Below, in pieces: positions 18,165-27,011 of a stretch of 64,000 nt of DNA. The position numbers were made by a program, and so were the translations under genes. Origin of the DNA: Psychrobacter proteolyticus. GTDB lineage: Bacteria > Pseudomonadota > Gammaproteobacteria > Pseudomonadales > Moraxellaceae. The stretch covers positions 1-64,000 of the forward strand of contig NZ_QLKS01000006.1 in NCBI RefSeq assembly GCF_003350005.1. Reading direction: 5' to 3'. Each line of letters starts with the position of its first letter. Positions within the stretch are counted from its first letter, which is position 1. The notes under the pieces were generated by a model that saw only the letters and a list, made by a program, of their open reading frames with translations, did not search any database and had not been told where the DNA came from.

Positions 18165-19064
18165 CTAGTGGCTGCCTATTAATATCTGTTGCTCGGCATT
18201 GGTTTTGGTCAGCTCTAGATTTTGGATAAATCGCCCTTCTACATCGGTAATAGTAATTTTCCAATCATCTATCACGACGCTCTCACCTTCTAAATCACCA
18301 ACGAAGCCAAGTGCTTGCATGACCAGACCGCCCATCGTATCGACATCGGTATCGTCAAAACGGCTACCCAGCTCATCATTACAGTCTTCAATTACTGTAG
18401 ACGCTTGGACACGCCATGTATTTGGCTTTTCTGGGTCAGGAACGATGTTGTTGATATCGCTGTCTTCATCAAAGTCATCATGCTCATCGACGATGTCGCC
18501 AACGATCTCTTCCAACAAATCTTCCATGGTGACCACACCACCGAAGTTACCAAACTCATCAACGACAATCGCCATGTGTACTTGGGTGCGCTGCAATGAG
18601 CGTAGCAAGGTATCAGAACGAGCCGTCTCACTGATATATAACGGCTGACGCACCAAATCTTTGAGACGTTTACTGTCAATTTTGTCTTCTTGGTTGCGAA
18701 CCATATGTACCAAAATCGGAATTAAGTCTTTTGCCAATAAGATACCGATGACAGCATCATCGTCTTGACTGTCAAAAACAGGATAGCGCGAATGGGTGGT
18801 CTCAAGAATGATGTCCATCACTTCAGCAAGACTGGTGCTCTCGTGCAGACCAATTACTTGCGGACGCGGCGTCATGATTTCGCGGACTTGTGTCGCAGGC
18901 AAATCTAGCACGCCTTCTAGCATATCGACAGTATCAGGCTCTAAAAACTGGCGCGAGTCTTGTACCAGACGAATCAATTCATCACGGGTTTCGGGGGCGG
19001 TCGATAGCCAGCGTTTTAAGCCGCGCATCGACCAACTACTCGGGCTGGGAGTGTCGTCAGACAT
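18165..19064 (-). CDS. corC: CorC/HlyC-family CBS-domain protein
   Basis: A 299-residue soluble protein with two CBS domains (about 65-190; motifs REIMTPRPQVIGL and GGVVTMEDLLEEIVGDI) and a CorC/HlyC C-terminal domain (about 205-290). In the family it is linked to magnesium and cobalt resistance through CorA and is also called YbeX, with suggested roles in ribosome maturation and envelope integrity. It has no membrane domain, unlike longer YfjD-type proteins. It lies just upstream of lnt, as in many gammaproteobacteria. Divergent from the DUF4105 gene. Function beyond the family name is not shown by sequence. Confidence 0.92.
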   Translation of the reverse strand: MSDDTPSPSSWSMRGLKRWLSTAPETRDELIRLVQDSRQFLEPDTVDMLEGVLDLPATQVREIMTPRPQVIGLHESTSLAEVMDIILETTHSRYPVFDSQDDDAVIGILLAKDLIPILVHMVRNQEDKIDSKRLKDLVRQPLYISETARSDTLLRSLQRTQVHMAIVVDEFGNFGGVVTMEDLLEEIVGDIVDEHDDFDEDSDINNIVPDPEKPNTWRVQASTVIEDCNDELGSRFDDTDVDTMGGLVMQALGFVGDLEGESVVIDDWKITITDVEGRFIQNLELTKTNAEQQILIGSH

Positions 19065-19293
19065 GGTGGTGTGATTTAACCTCTTTAGTTAATAAAAATC
19101 AGAATAGTATTCAATAGAAAAATGAACAATACTCAATAAAAAAACAAGTAGAGCCTAGATGGGGATAAAAGTAGCAAATAAAACAGCTAGTTTGTTATTA
19201 ATTACTGCATGAATAACAAATTTGCTAGTACAAATTAGCTTCACTTTATCGCAAGGCTCACCGACATTCAACGACAAATTCACTCAAATTGTA

Positions 19294-19323
19294 TTGTCAG
19301 CGTGTTATAAACTTTGCTATGGT
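19294..19323 (+). promoter_or_regulatory. Putative promoter of the DUF4105 gene
   Basis: TTGTCA (19294-19299) and TATGGT (19318-19323) are 18 bp apart. Transcription from here would start near 19330, which supports the ATG at 19353 over an upstream TTG as the true start. Confidence 0.4.
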
Positions 19324-19352
19324 CAAAGCCTTTATTTATCAAAGCAAACCCT

Positions 19353-20687
19353 ATGTCGCTACGTTCCGTTTTTTCTCGCTTACTCTCGTCGCGTTCACGC
19401 AGTCGACTGTCAGACAGTCGTGGCTTAGAGAGCCGTGGTTTGGAGAACCTTGACTTAAAATGCGAAACATTAGAACGTAAACAGCCAAAGCCTACATGGC
19501 ACCAGCGTCTTGTGACTTTTTTAATTGCCGTTACGTTATTGTTATCAGCGCTATGGCTGTTACTCGCGATTTGGTATCAATACGGTGTCAGCTCAGTACT
19601 GACTTGGCTTGCGACAATAGCGATTGTAGGTATATTAGCTGCGCTGCTAAGTACACGTTATTGGGATGTCGTCACAAGAGTATTGCACAGTGACTCATTA
19701 TCTAACAAAAAATCAATTAGCAAAAATACAGCAACCAAACTACTTATCGGCGTATATGGCGCTATTTGGCTTGTGGGTCTAGGTTGGTTTTTTTCTATCG
19801 AACCGAAACAAGATCGAGAATGGATGGCTGAGGTCGACCAACGGGTCTCTTATGAACGCGATGCGACCAACCCTGATTTGATTACTTTAACCAATGTCCG
19901 TAACTTTGATTGGCAAACTGAAGAAGACGCTACCGAGCATTGGGATACCCGCACAATTGATCTGTCTAAACTCTCTGGCGTTGATGTGACTAACTCTTAT
20001 TGGATGGGACCGCTAATCGCTCATACCTTGGTTAGCTTTCGATTTGAAGATGATAGACCACTTGCCTTTTCATTTGAGATACGTAAAGAAGACGGCGAGT
20101 CTTTTTCAGCGCTTGCTGGTTTTTTTCGACGTTATGAGCTGAGCCTGATTGCCGCAGAAGAGCGCGATATTATTTACACCCGCAGCAACGCGCGCGGCGA
20201 GCAGGTTTATCTGTTTCCTATTAGTAATTTGCAACAGCATGAAGTGAGGTCGCTATTTGAATCTTATCTGACTGCGGCTGATGATTTGAACGCTAAACCT
20301 GCTTGGTACAATACATTGCTCAGCAACTGTACCAATATTATCTTTTATATGGCGCGTATCGTCAGTGGCGATCGTTTGCCATGGGATTATCGAATTTGGG
20401 TCTCTGGTTGGTTACCGAACTATCTATATGATGTAGGTATGTTGGATGCGGTGCCAGAAAAGGGCAACCAGCCTTGGTCAATGAACACGTGGTATGAGCG
20501 TACTCATATCAACCCAAAAGCAAAAGGCTTTGATAATCAAGTCAACTCACAATCTAATATCGATAGAGATAAAAACAGCCGTAAATTCTCACAGCAGATT
20601 CGTCAAGATATTCCGCTACCAGCATTGGCTAACTCGCAAGCCAGTGCGGAAGCAAAGGCCAAATCTACTGCTCAGGCATCTAACTAA
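19353..20687 (+). CDS. DUF4105 membrane protein
   Basis: A 444-residue membrane-associated protein. Three hydrophobic segments lie in the N-terminal third (LVTFLIAVTLLLSALWLLLA; VLTWLATIAIVGILAALL; LIGVYGAIWLVGLGWFFS). They are followed by a DUF4105 domain with the typical SNCTNIIFYMARIV motif and a Cys. The domain is thought to be periplasmic, of unknown function, possibly protease-like. The Ser/Ala/Lys-rich C terminus is disordered. The upstream in-frame TTG at 19314 overlaps the likely promoter and is rejected. The N-terminal SRSRSRLSDSRG stretch is positively charged and would stay in the cytosol. Divergent from corC. Confidence 0.8.
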   Translation: MSLRSVFSRLLSSRSRSRLSDSRGLESRGLENLDLKCETLERKQPKPTWHQRLVTFLIAVTLLLSALWLLLAIWYQYGVSSVLTWLATIAIVGILAALLSTRYWDVVTRVLHSDSLSNKKSISKNTATKLLIGVYGAIWLVGLGWFFSIEPKQDREWMAEVDQRVSYERDATNPDLITLTNVRNFDWQTEEDATEHWDTRTIDLSKLSGVDVTNSYWMGPLIAHTLVSFRFEDDRPLAFSFEIRKEDGESFSALAGFFRRYELSLIAAEERDIIYTRSNARGEQVYLFPISNLQQHEVRSLFESYLTAADDLNAKPAWYNTLLSNCTNIIFYMARIVSGDRLPWDYRIWVSGWLPNYLYDVGMLDAVPEKGNQPWSMNTWYERTHINPKAKGFDNQVNSQSNIDRDKNSRKFSQQIRQDIPLPALANSQASAEAKAKSTAQASN

Positions 20688-20694
20688 CTGTAGA

Positions 20695-21330
20695 CTAAGG
20701 GTTAACCCAGTTAACCACCCGCGTCTCCATCTCTTCATCAGACATACCGATTTCCGTGACACAGCGACCAGCGACGCCTACATTGGCCGCTCGCATCTGT
20801 TGTTGTGTCACCACCGCATCCCCAGTCAATAATAAATGCCAACTTGGTAAGCCCTGCCCTTTATACAGACGCTTATAGGCGCAGTGCGATGGTAGCCACA
20901 TCATCTTGGGCAAGTTGTCCATAGTCAGCTGAATACAGTCTGGCACATGCTCTTGACGCGTTGCATAGTGACTGCAATATCCTGTCGCGCAGTCCATCAA
21001 CTGGCAGGTGACATCGGTATATTCGACCAGCTCCTCATCCACATTGCCGCTTTCATCTTCATCGATGTACTTAATCAAGCAGCAACTGCCGCAACCATCA
21101 CACAGCGCTTCCCACTCGCTATGGTTTAGTTCTGTTAACGCAAATCGCGACCAAAACTGAGGACGTAGTGGCTCAGACTCATACTTAGAGTCAGCATCAG
21201 CATCAGCATTAGAATCAACATCGGTACTATCAGGGAACAAACTTACCGATTGCGCAGGCTTGGCCGCTGCATCGAGACCTAAGTTCAAGTCTGATTGGTC
21301 ATTATTTTTGTTTAACAAATTTATAGTCAT
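20695..21330 (-). CDS. YcgN-type cysteine-cluster protein (UPF0260)
   Basis: A 211-residue protein with the family signature CDGCGSCCLIKYIDED around residues 77-92, followed by further cysteines (CQLMDCATGYCSHY and VPDCIQL). This set could bind an Fe-S cluster or zinc. The conserved C-terminal LPSWHLLLTGD and INWV-type segments are present. It is about 55 residues longer than E. coli YcgN because of a low-complexity Asp/Ala/Ser N-terminal region, so the true start could be internal. Function is unknown. Its end is convergent with the DUF4105 gene with only seven bases between them and no visible terminator. Confidence 0.85.
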   Translation of the reverse strand: MTINLLNKNNDQSDLNLGLDAAAKPAQSVSLFPDSTDVDSNADADADSKYESEPLRPQFWSRFALTELNHSEWEALCDGCGSCCLIKYIDEDESGNVDEELVEYTDVTCQLMDCATGYCSHYATRQEHVPDCIQLTMDNLPKMMWLPSHCAYKRLYKGQGLPSWHLLLTGDAVVTQQQMRAANVGVAGRCVTEIGMSDEEMETRVVNWVNP

Positions 21331-21475
21331 AAAGTCGCAGTAGCATTTTGATAAAGAGCGTTACAGTATTATAGCTGTTTTTGCTAGACATGGGCGTTAA
21401 GGTAGTACGAGTTAGAAAAACGAACCATCATAATGACGAATAATTAAAACTCACAACATAAAAAAGGACAATAAT

Positions 21476-22213
21476 ATGTCAATTAAGACTTTTGAATTAA
21501 TCAGTACTACCGAGAATGGTGTAGAGCTTATCAGTTATGTAGCACTACCAGAGAACGCTTCAGATGAAAATCCAGCAGCAGGTATCTTGGTTGCACCAGA
21601 ATGGTGGGGCGTGGTCGATCATCCAAAATCAGTGGTTGAGCGTTTGGCAGAGGCAGGTTATGCAGCAGTCGCTATGGACGTTTACGGTGAAGGCAAATTA
21701 ACTACTGATGCAGCGCAGGCAAACATGTGGATGGAGCAAGTACTGGCTGATCAAGACATGCTAATGGCACGCTGCCGCTTAATCCTTAATGATTTTAGCG
21801 ATCAGCTATCTGTCGATGGTGACAACCTAGGTGCAATCGGTTACTGCTTCGGTGGTAAAGTTGTACTAGATATGGCTCGCGAAGGCATGCCGCTAAAAGC
21901 CGTTGCCACGTTCCATGGTAACCCAACGCCAAAACAACCAGCAGATAAAAACTTTGCAGCAAAAGTGTTGGTTGCTCATGGCCGTGATGATTCAATGGTA
22001 TCAATGGATGCTATCGAAGGTCTAAAATCAGAGCTAGATGCAGCCGATGTTGATTACACTATCGACGTTTATGACAATGCCAAACATGGCTTTACCAATC
22101 CGCATGCTGATGAACGCGCTGCTAAAAACGAAGTAGATCTTGGCTACAATGAAGCTGCTGCTAAACAAAGCTGGGAAAACATGCTTGAGTTTATGAAAGC
22201 CAATCTAGCATAA
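21476..22213 (+). CDS. Dienelactone hydrolase family protein
   Basis: A 245-residue alpha/beta hydrolase of the dienelactone hydrolase family. The nucleophile is a Cys at about 124 in AIGYCFGGK, with Asp in VAHGRDDSMV and His in DNAKHGFTNPHAD completing the triad. The N-terminal substrate-binding Glu-containing stretch APEWWGV is also typical. The exact substrate is unknown. The gene is not near aromatic catabolic genes, so a general hydrolase role is more likely than dienelactone turnover. It has a good Shine-Dalgarno (AAAGGA) and a strong terminator after it, so it is monocistronic. Confidence 0.92.
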   Translation: MSIKTFELISTTENGVELISYVALPENASDENPAAGILVAPEWWGVVDHPKSVVERLAEAGYAAVAMDVYGEGKLTTDAAQANMWMEQVLADQDMLMARCRLILNDFSDQLSVDGDNLGAIGYCFGGKVVLDMAREGMPLKAVATFHGNPTPKQPADKNFAAKVLVAHGRDDSMVSMDAIEGLKSELDAADVDYTIDVYDNAKHGFTNPHADERAAKNEVDLGYNEAAAKQSWENMLEFMKANLA

Positions 22214-22239
22214 AAAATGATTTGGTATAAAGATCATCA

Positions 22240-22277
22240 AAAAGGGTAGCTTAATTATTAAGCTACCCTTTTATTTT
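22240..22277 (+). terminator. Rho-independent terminator
   Basis: AAAAGGGTAGCTTAA and TTAAGCTACCCTTTT form a perfect 15-bp stem with a 3-nt loop and the following TTTATTTT. It ends the dienelactone hydrolase transcript. Confidence 0.9.
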
Positions 22278-22376
22278 GAGTGTCATTCTAGCATTTGTCT
22301 TTTAGCCCAGTAATCAGAGTAGTCTTGTGCTTCTTATCAAATCACGTCATTATCATTTTACTATAAACTGGATTGA

Positions 22377-25300
22377 GTGACGAAGATGTTGTATCTAATG
22401 GTGACCCAGTTGGGCTGGCTGGCTTTTACGATTTTATTGATCGTAGTGGTCGCGTTATATACTAGGATAGCTCGAAAAATCGAGCTTCTACGCCGCGATG
22501 TGACGAAACTGCAAGCTGAGCTTGAGCAGCAAAGACAGCGTAGTATGACGCCTCCGTCGGCACCTTTGGTAGATGAAAAGGATTATGCGCGCAACACTAC
22601 TACTAACGATCATGATCTTAAAGACAATGTTCCTAAAGACAGTGACACTAAAGACCATGATGATAAAGAAATAGCTTTTGACTCACAACACTCTTCTCCG
22701 AATAATCGGCTGCCTGTATCACCACCACCGCTTCCTACCGTTGCTTCAAACTCGACCATACATACAGCGTCAAATATATCTAATGATAAACCTATAGACA
22801 ATAGTGTCCTTATCAATACGGAAAACACAGCACCTACCGCATCGATTGAGCCTGATGAACGCTCATTGCCTATTGTGACCTCGCTCATTCATTCAATCAA
22901 AAACTGGTTTTTCGGTGGAAATTTAGTCGTGCGAGTCGGCGTACTGGTGCTGTTGGTAGGTGTGGTGCTCCTGCTTCGCTTATTAAGCGAATATATCGAG
23001 ATTTCGATTGCCACGAAGTTGATAGCAGTTGGCGTTACAGGGTTAGCATTGGCAGCGCTTGGATTAAAGCTGACCGCAAAACGTTTCTCATATGGGATTA
23101 CGCTACAGGGCGCAGGCTTAGCGATTGCGTATCTAAGCACTTTTTTTGCTTACAGTGTTTATGAAATCATTCCTAGTATCCCAAGCTTTGTCGGGCTTGG
23201 GATATTGTCTGCCATTACCATTGCTCTCGCCGTACGTCAGAACGCTTTTCCTTTAGCATTACTGGCATTATCTGGTGGATTTTTTGCACCGATTTTGACC
23301 AGTGAAGATACTGGCAGCTTAGTCACGTTATTTAGCTATTATCTACTGCTAAACGTCACGATTGCCGTCATTGCTCATTATCGACCTTGGAAAATATTAA
23401 ATCTATTCGGTGTGACTGTAACCTTTGGCTTGGCATACTATTGGGGTATCAGCGAAAACCTGAGCGCCGTCATTGAAACGCAGCGCTGGTCATTGGTAGC
23501 ATTAGTAAACTTACACTGGCTGCTTTACTTATTTGTCGTCATTCGTTATGCGCAGCAAATCATTACCTATAATGCGCTAAATGAAAAAGACCTCAGTCAT
23601 GCTGATAATACAGATGATACAAAGCACTTGGATAAAGCCAATGTAGGCAGCTCCTATGTATTCCCTATTGATACGGGTTTACTGTTTTCAGTACCACTAC
23701 TGGCCTTTGGTTTATTTTCTGCCTTATTAAACGACATCTCTAACGCCCTTACGATTACCAGTGCCATTTTGGCTGCGGTTTATCTTGGGATGGGCTGGTT
23801 GTTCATCCAGCGCAGTAGGCGCTATGCTTTAATCACCGAAGGCATGCTAGCATTGGGATTAGGATTTTTTGCGCTCGTTATTCCGCTGGCGCTAGATGCT
23901 GAGTGGATTGCTTTTGGCTGGTCAGTACAAGGATTGGCGCTAGTATGGTTTGGACGACGCTCGCTGCGATCGTGGTCGGTGTTATTCGGCTTACTATTAC
24001 AGCTCGTCAGTATTGGTATGCTAGTGACGACAGCGGTATTCTCTATCGAAGACTATCCCGTTTTGGCCTTTAGTATTTCAGCGCTCAGTTATCTAGCGAC
24101 CGTCTTTATATTACGTGCTAGCAACTCCCCTGCTGTGCTGCTTAATAGCTTAGATAGTAGTAACAAACTTAATAGCCTTAACACTAAAGGTCCTACAAAA
24201 TCCTCGGTCATACAATCTCAATCCTCAGTCATACAATCACAAACATTGGACGGCACATCAGATGTATTGACCGGCTATGCACGTGCGCTGGGTGTCAGTA
24301 CGCAAGCTGCGCAGCAATGGCTGACCTCCATCGATAGTCAGAGCCGCGTATTCAAATTCGTTTGGCATAGCCCTAGATTCATCAAATTTTTGACATTGAC
24401 CGCGATGGCTTGGATGCTACAAGTACTGATGCTTGATTTGCATCATTGGTTTGATATCTGGCAATCAAGCACGACGGTAATTGCACTGGCAGCACTCATC
24501 AGCTTGATCGCTTATTGGGTTATCAATCGCTATCGTCCGTGGGCGGAAATCAGACAGCTTAGTCATGGATTATTGGCCCTGTTCTACTTCATGCTAATAC
24601 TGCAACTGCCACAAAAATTTGAGCGAAATTTAACATGGGCAACAGCGGAATGGTTGGTGTTTGTAGGCTTAATAATCGGATGGTTGGTCATGGGTCAGCT
24701 ATGGCTAAAAACATGGTCTGATACATGGTCTGATAATAACAATCCATCACGCCACACTGATGCAAGCTGGCTAGGTACGGGTATCTTACTTATTGCTGCC
24801 GCGGCGCATTATGGCCTACCAGACTCTGATGGCGTAATGGCTTTCTTGTTTTCAGCGGTACTTATATTATTTGGACTATGGTTCAATCTTCGTTATCTCA
24901 GTCAAAATACAGAGAACACCTCAACTAATAAAGTTTCAGAACAAGGTCGGCTGTATTGGTTTGATTGGCAACAGGCACTATTAGGATGCGCTGCCATTTT
25001 TGCTCCCATTGCTTTACTGTGGGTTGTTCTTACCAATTGGTCTTATGACGGTATGATTTGGGGACTGTCTTATTTTCCATTATTCAACCTATACGACATC
25101 ACATCATGGTTGACGCTATCGGTTGGTTTTAGTCTGTACTACATCAGCCAACGTCGCCACAATGAAACCGTTATCGAGTCGAGTACAGCTGCCAAATCTA
25201 AGCGCGTATTCACCACTGAGAGTCTGCTAATTATATTGGGTCTAATTAGTTTTTGGTTAATCTCCAGCATGTTGGTCAGAACGCTACACGCTTTTATTGG

Positions 25301-25613
25301 TACGCCACTTTGGAACGACTATCAAGGCGGCGCATGGCAAAGCGAGCAAGTACAAACAGGACTGACGATTCTATGGACGCTCTTAGCTTTGGTTGCCACC
25401 ATCATGGCGAGTCGCTACTGGCAACGCGCGCTTTGGTTTATGGGTATTGGATTGTTAGGTATCGTCGTACTCAAGCTGGTCTTGGTCGATTTGTCACAGA
25501 CTGAGGCAATTTGGCGAGTCATATCTTTCCTTGGCGCGGGCAGTTTGATTCTGCTCATTGGTTATTTGGCACCACTACCACCCTCGCACGATGAGATCAC
25601 GGATAAGAACTGA
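22377..25613 (+). CDS. DUF2339 large polytopic membrane protein
   Basis: A 1078-residue inner-membrane protein of the DUF2339 family. There is an N-terminal membrane helix (about 5-28), a short coiled coil (KIELLRRDVTKLQAELEQQRQR, split at 20 residues: KIELLRRDVTKLQAEL first) and a polar disordered region to about 160. Some twenty or more hydrophobic segments then reach the C terminus. Family function is unknown, and transport or envelope roles are only speculative. The start is GTG at 22377 or ATG three codons later, and neither has a strong ribosome site. The last 38 codons have a second, diverged copy at 29107-29226, behind the methyltransferase/ATPase cassette, so this 3' end is a recombination or integration site. 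Confidence 0.85.
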   Translation: MTKMLYLMVTQLGWLAFTILLIVVVALYTRIARKIELLRRDVTKLQAELEQQRQRSMTPPSAPLVDEKDYARNTTTNDHDLKDNVPKDSDTKDHDDKEIAFDSQHSSPNNRLPVSPPPLPTVASNSTIHTASNISNDKPIDNSVLINTENTAPTASIEPDERSLPIVTSLIHSIKNWFFGGNLVVRVGVLVLLVGVVLLLRLLSEYIEISIATKLIAVGVTGLALAALGLKLTAKRFSYGITLQGAGLAIAYLSTFFAYSVYEIIPSIPSFVGLGILSAITIALAVRQNAFPLALLALSGGFFAPILTSEDTGSLVTLFSYYLLLNVTIAVIAHYRPWKILNLFGVTVTFGLAYYWGISENLSAVIETQRWSLVALVNLHWLLYLFVVIRYAQQIITYNALNEKDLSHADNTDDTKHLDKANVGSSYVFPIDTGLLFSVPLLAFGLFSALLNDISNALTITSAILAAVYLGMGWLFIQRSRRYALITEGMLALGLGFFALVIPLALDAEWIAFGWSVQGLALVWFGRRSLRSWSVLFGLLLQLVSIGMLVTTAVFSIEDYPVLAFSISALSYLATVFILRASNSPAVLLNSLDSSNKLNSLNTKGPTKSSVIQSQSSVIQSQTLDGTSDVLTGYARALGVSTQAAQQWLTSIDSQSRVFKFVWHSPRFIKFLTLTAMAWMLQVLMLDLHHWFDIWQSSTTVIALAALISLIAYWVINRYRPWAEIRQLSHGLLALFYFMLILQLPQKFERNLTWATAEWLVFVGLIIGWLVMGQLWLKTWSDTWSDNNNPSRHTDASWLGTGILLIAAAAHYGLPDSDGVMAFLFSAVLILFGLWFNLRYLSQNTENTSTNKVSEQGRLYWFDWQQALLGCAAIFAPIALLWVVLTNWSYDGMIWGLSYFPLFNLYDITSWLTLSVGFSLYYISQRRHNETVIESSTAAKSKRVFTTESLLIILGLISFWLISSMLVRTLHAFIGTPLWNDYQGGAWQSEQVQTGLTILWTLLALVATIMASRYWQRALWFMGIGLLGIVVLKLVLVDLSQTEAIWRVISFLGAGSLILLIGYLAPLPPSHDEITDKN
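25498..25613 (+). repeat. Direct repeat copy A: 3' end of the DUF2339 gene
   Basis: The last ~38 codons of the intact gene. Compared by eye with copy B at 29107-29226, the first ~49 bp differ at only four sites. The encoded peptide from TEAIWRV to APLPP is identical, and the few amino-acid changes lie at the very end. Confidence 0.9.
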
Positions 25614-25744
25614 TAGATTAAAATAATTGTCACAGAAGACTAATAGAAATACTGTCCGCTAGCAACATTTGACATTCATAAATAATATGAGCTTTTGAAT
25701 TTTAAGCATTCTAGTTATCACTACTCATAGAACAGCAACTCCAG

Positions 25745-25750
25745 TATAAT
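25745..25750 (+). promoter_or_regulatory. Possible -10 box of the methyltransferase gene
   Basis: A perfect TATAAT stands 30 bp before the methyltransferase ATG, but no good -35 box is seen at the right distance. The promoter may be weak or activator-dependent. Confidence 0.3.
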
Positions 25751-25780
25751 CATTATCGTTTTATTTTTTAAGAGTATGCA

Positions 25781-26941
25781 ATGGTACAGAAGTTGACAGC
25801 AATAGATTTATTTTCAGGAGCGGGTGGCTTTTCACTTGCAGCCTATAATGCTGGCGTGGATGTACTTGCTGCGATTGAGTTTGATCAACACGCAGCCGAA
25901 ACTTATCAAAAAAATTTGGTAGATCGGCTCGAAGCAAAAACTCAAGTCTTTGCTGAAGACATTACGAAAGTCGATATCGATTCGATCATGCGATTTCAAG
26001 GTATTGAAAAAGGTCAATTAGATCTCCTACTAGGTGGTCCACCATGCCAAGGTTTCTCTTCTCATCGTATTCACGACTCTGGTAAAGACGATCCAAGAAA
26101 CGCCCTACTCATACGTTATTTTGATTTTGTAGAACATTTAAAGCCTAAAGCTTTCTTAGTTGAAAATGTCCCTGGTCTGCTATGGCCTCGTCATGAAAAA
26201 TATCTCAATGATTTTTTAAATCTTGCCAAAGAGCATGGTTATACAATCATTGCAGGTGAACCACTTATTCTAAATGCACGTGACTATGGGGTACCTCAGA
26301 ATCGTAGACGTGCTTTTATATTTGCACTTCGTGATGATGTAATGCAAGGAGATATCAATTGGCCACCACCCCCAACCCACCATAAATCTGGTGAAGCTTC
26401 CTGGTTAACTGCATCATCAGCTTTTGAAAAGCCAAATTCAAGAATCTTGGATATCTTCAGAGAACGACTTGCCGAAAAGTTTGGACATTCCAAAGAAGAG
26501 TCAGCTAAGATAATTAAATCCTTGCAGTGGGGCAAAAAACTTGATCTTCAAGACTCATGTAACTTAAGTATGACTCACTCTGAAGCATTAACTAGAGTCT
26601 TTGAAAACACACCATTATTGGGTGATAGAGACGAGTCAGGTAGAGAACTGAACTGTCACAAAAACTATAAAGGCCATAAAGATGTCTATGGCCGTATTTA
26701 TCCACATATACAAGCAAATACAATTACGGCAGGGTGTAATAATCCCTCAAAAGGACGCTTTGTGCATCCTTGGCTAAATCATGGTATTACTTTGCGTCAT
26801 GCTGCACGCCTACAAACCTTTCCAGATGATTATATGTTCACTGGTGGTTCGATAGCGATGGCAAAGCAAATAGGGAATGCAGTACCTATTAAATTGGGTG
26901 AAGCTCTTATATCAGAAATATCTAAACTGTTATCGGCTTGA
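25781..26941 (+). CDS. DNA (cytosine-5) methyltransferase
   Basis: A 386-residue m5C DNA methyltransferase. Motif I is AIDLFSGAGGFSLA (about 7-20), motif IV is GGPPCQGFSS with catalytic Cys at about 89, motif VI is FLVENVPG (125-132), motif VIII is QNRRRAFIF (173-181), motif IX is near RLQTFPDDY and motif X is GNAVP near the C terminus. A variable target-recognition region lies between VIII and IX, so the target is not predictable. No Vsr nuclease or classic restriction enzyme is beside it. The next gene, 70 bp on, is an OLD-like ATPase/TOPRIM protein, probably its partner. The pair lies between two copies of the DUF2339 gene 3' end, a sign of horizontal acquisition. Confidence 0.95.
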   Translation: MVQKLTAIDLFSGAGGFSLAAYNAGVDVLAAIEFDQHAAETYQKNLVDRLEAKTQVFAEDITKVDIDSIMRFQGIEKGQLDLLLGGPPCQGFSSHRIHDSGKDDPRNALLIRYFDFVEHLKPKAFLVENVPGLLWPRHEKYLNDFLNLAKEHGYTIIAGEPLILNARDYGVPQNRRRAFIFALRDDVMQGDINWPPPPTHHKSGEASWLTASSAFEKPNSRILDIFRERLAEKFGHSKEESAKIIKSLQWGKKLDLQDSCNLSMTHSEALTRVFENTPLLGDRDESGRELNCHKNYKGHKDVYGRIYPHIQANTITAGCNNPSKGRFVHPWLNHGITLRHAARLQTFPDDYMFTGGSIAMAKQIGNAVPIKLGEALISEISKLLSA

Positions 26942-27011
26942 TAGATAGTTTTGCTCTATTTATTACCTAAGTAACGAATTTTCTAAATATCCTATTGAAG
27001 AAAGAGTAATT

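Noticed and set aside
19314-19352. TTG start for the DUF4105 gene
   Set aside because: It overlaps the probable -10 box, and the ATG at 19353 fits the inferred transcript start.
25781-26941. Methyltransferase as an orphan Dcm with very-short-patch repair
   Set aside because: No Vsr gene is adjacent, and the cassette borders group it with the ATPase instead.
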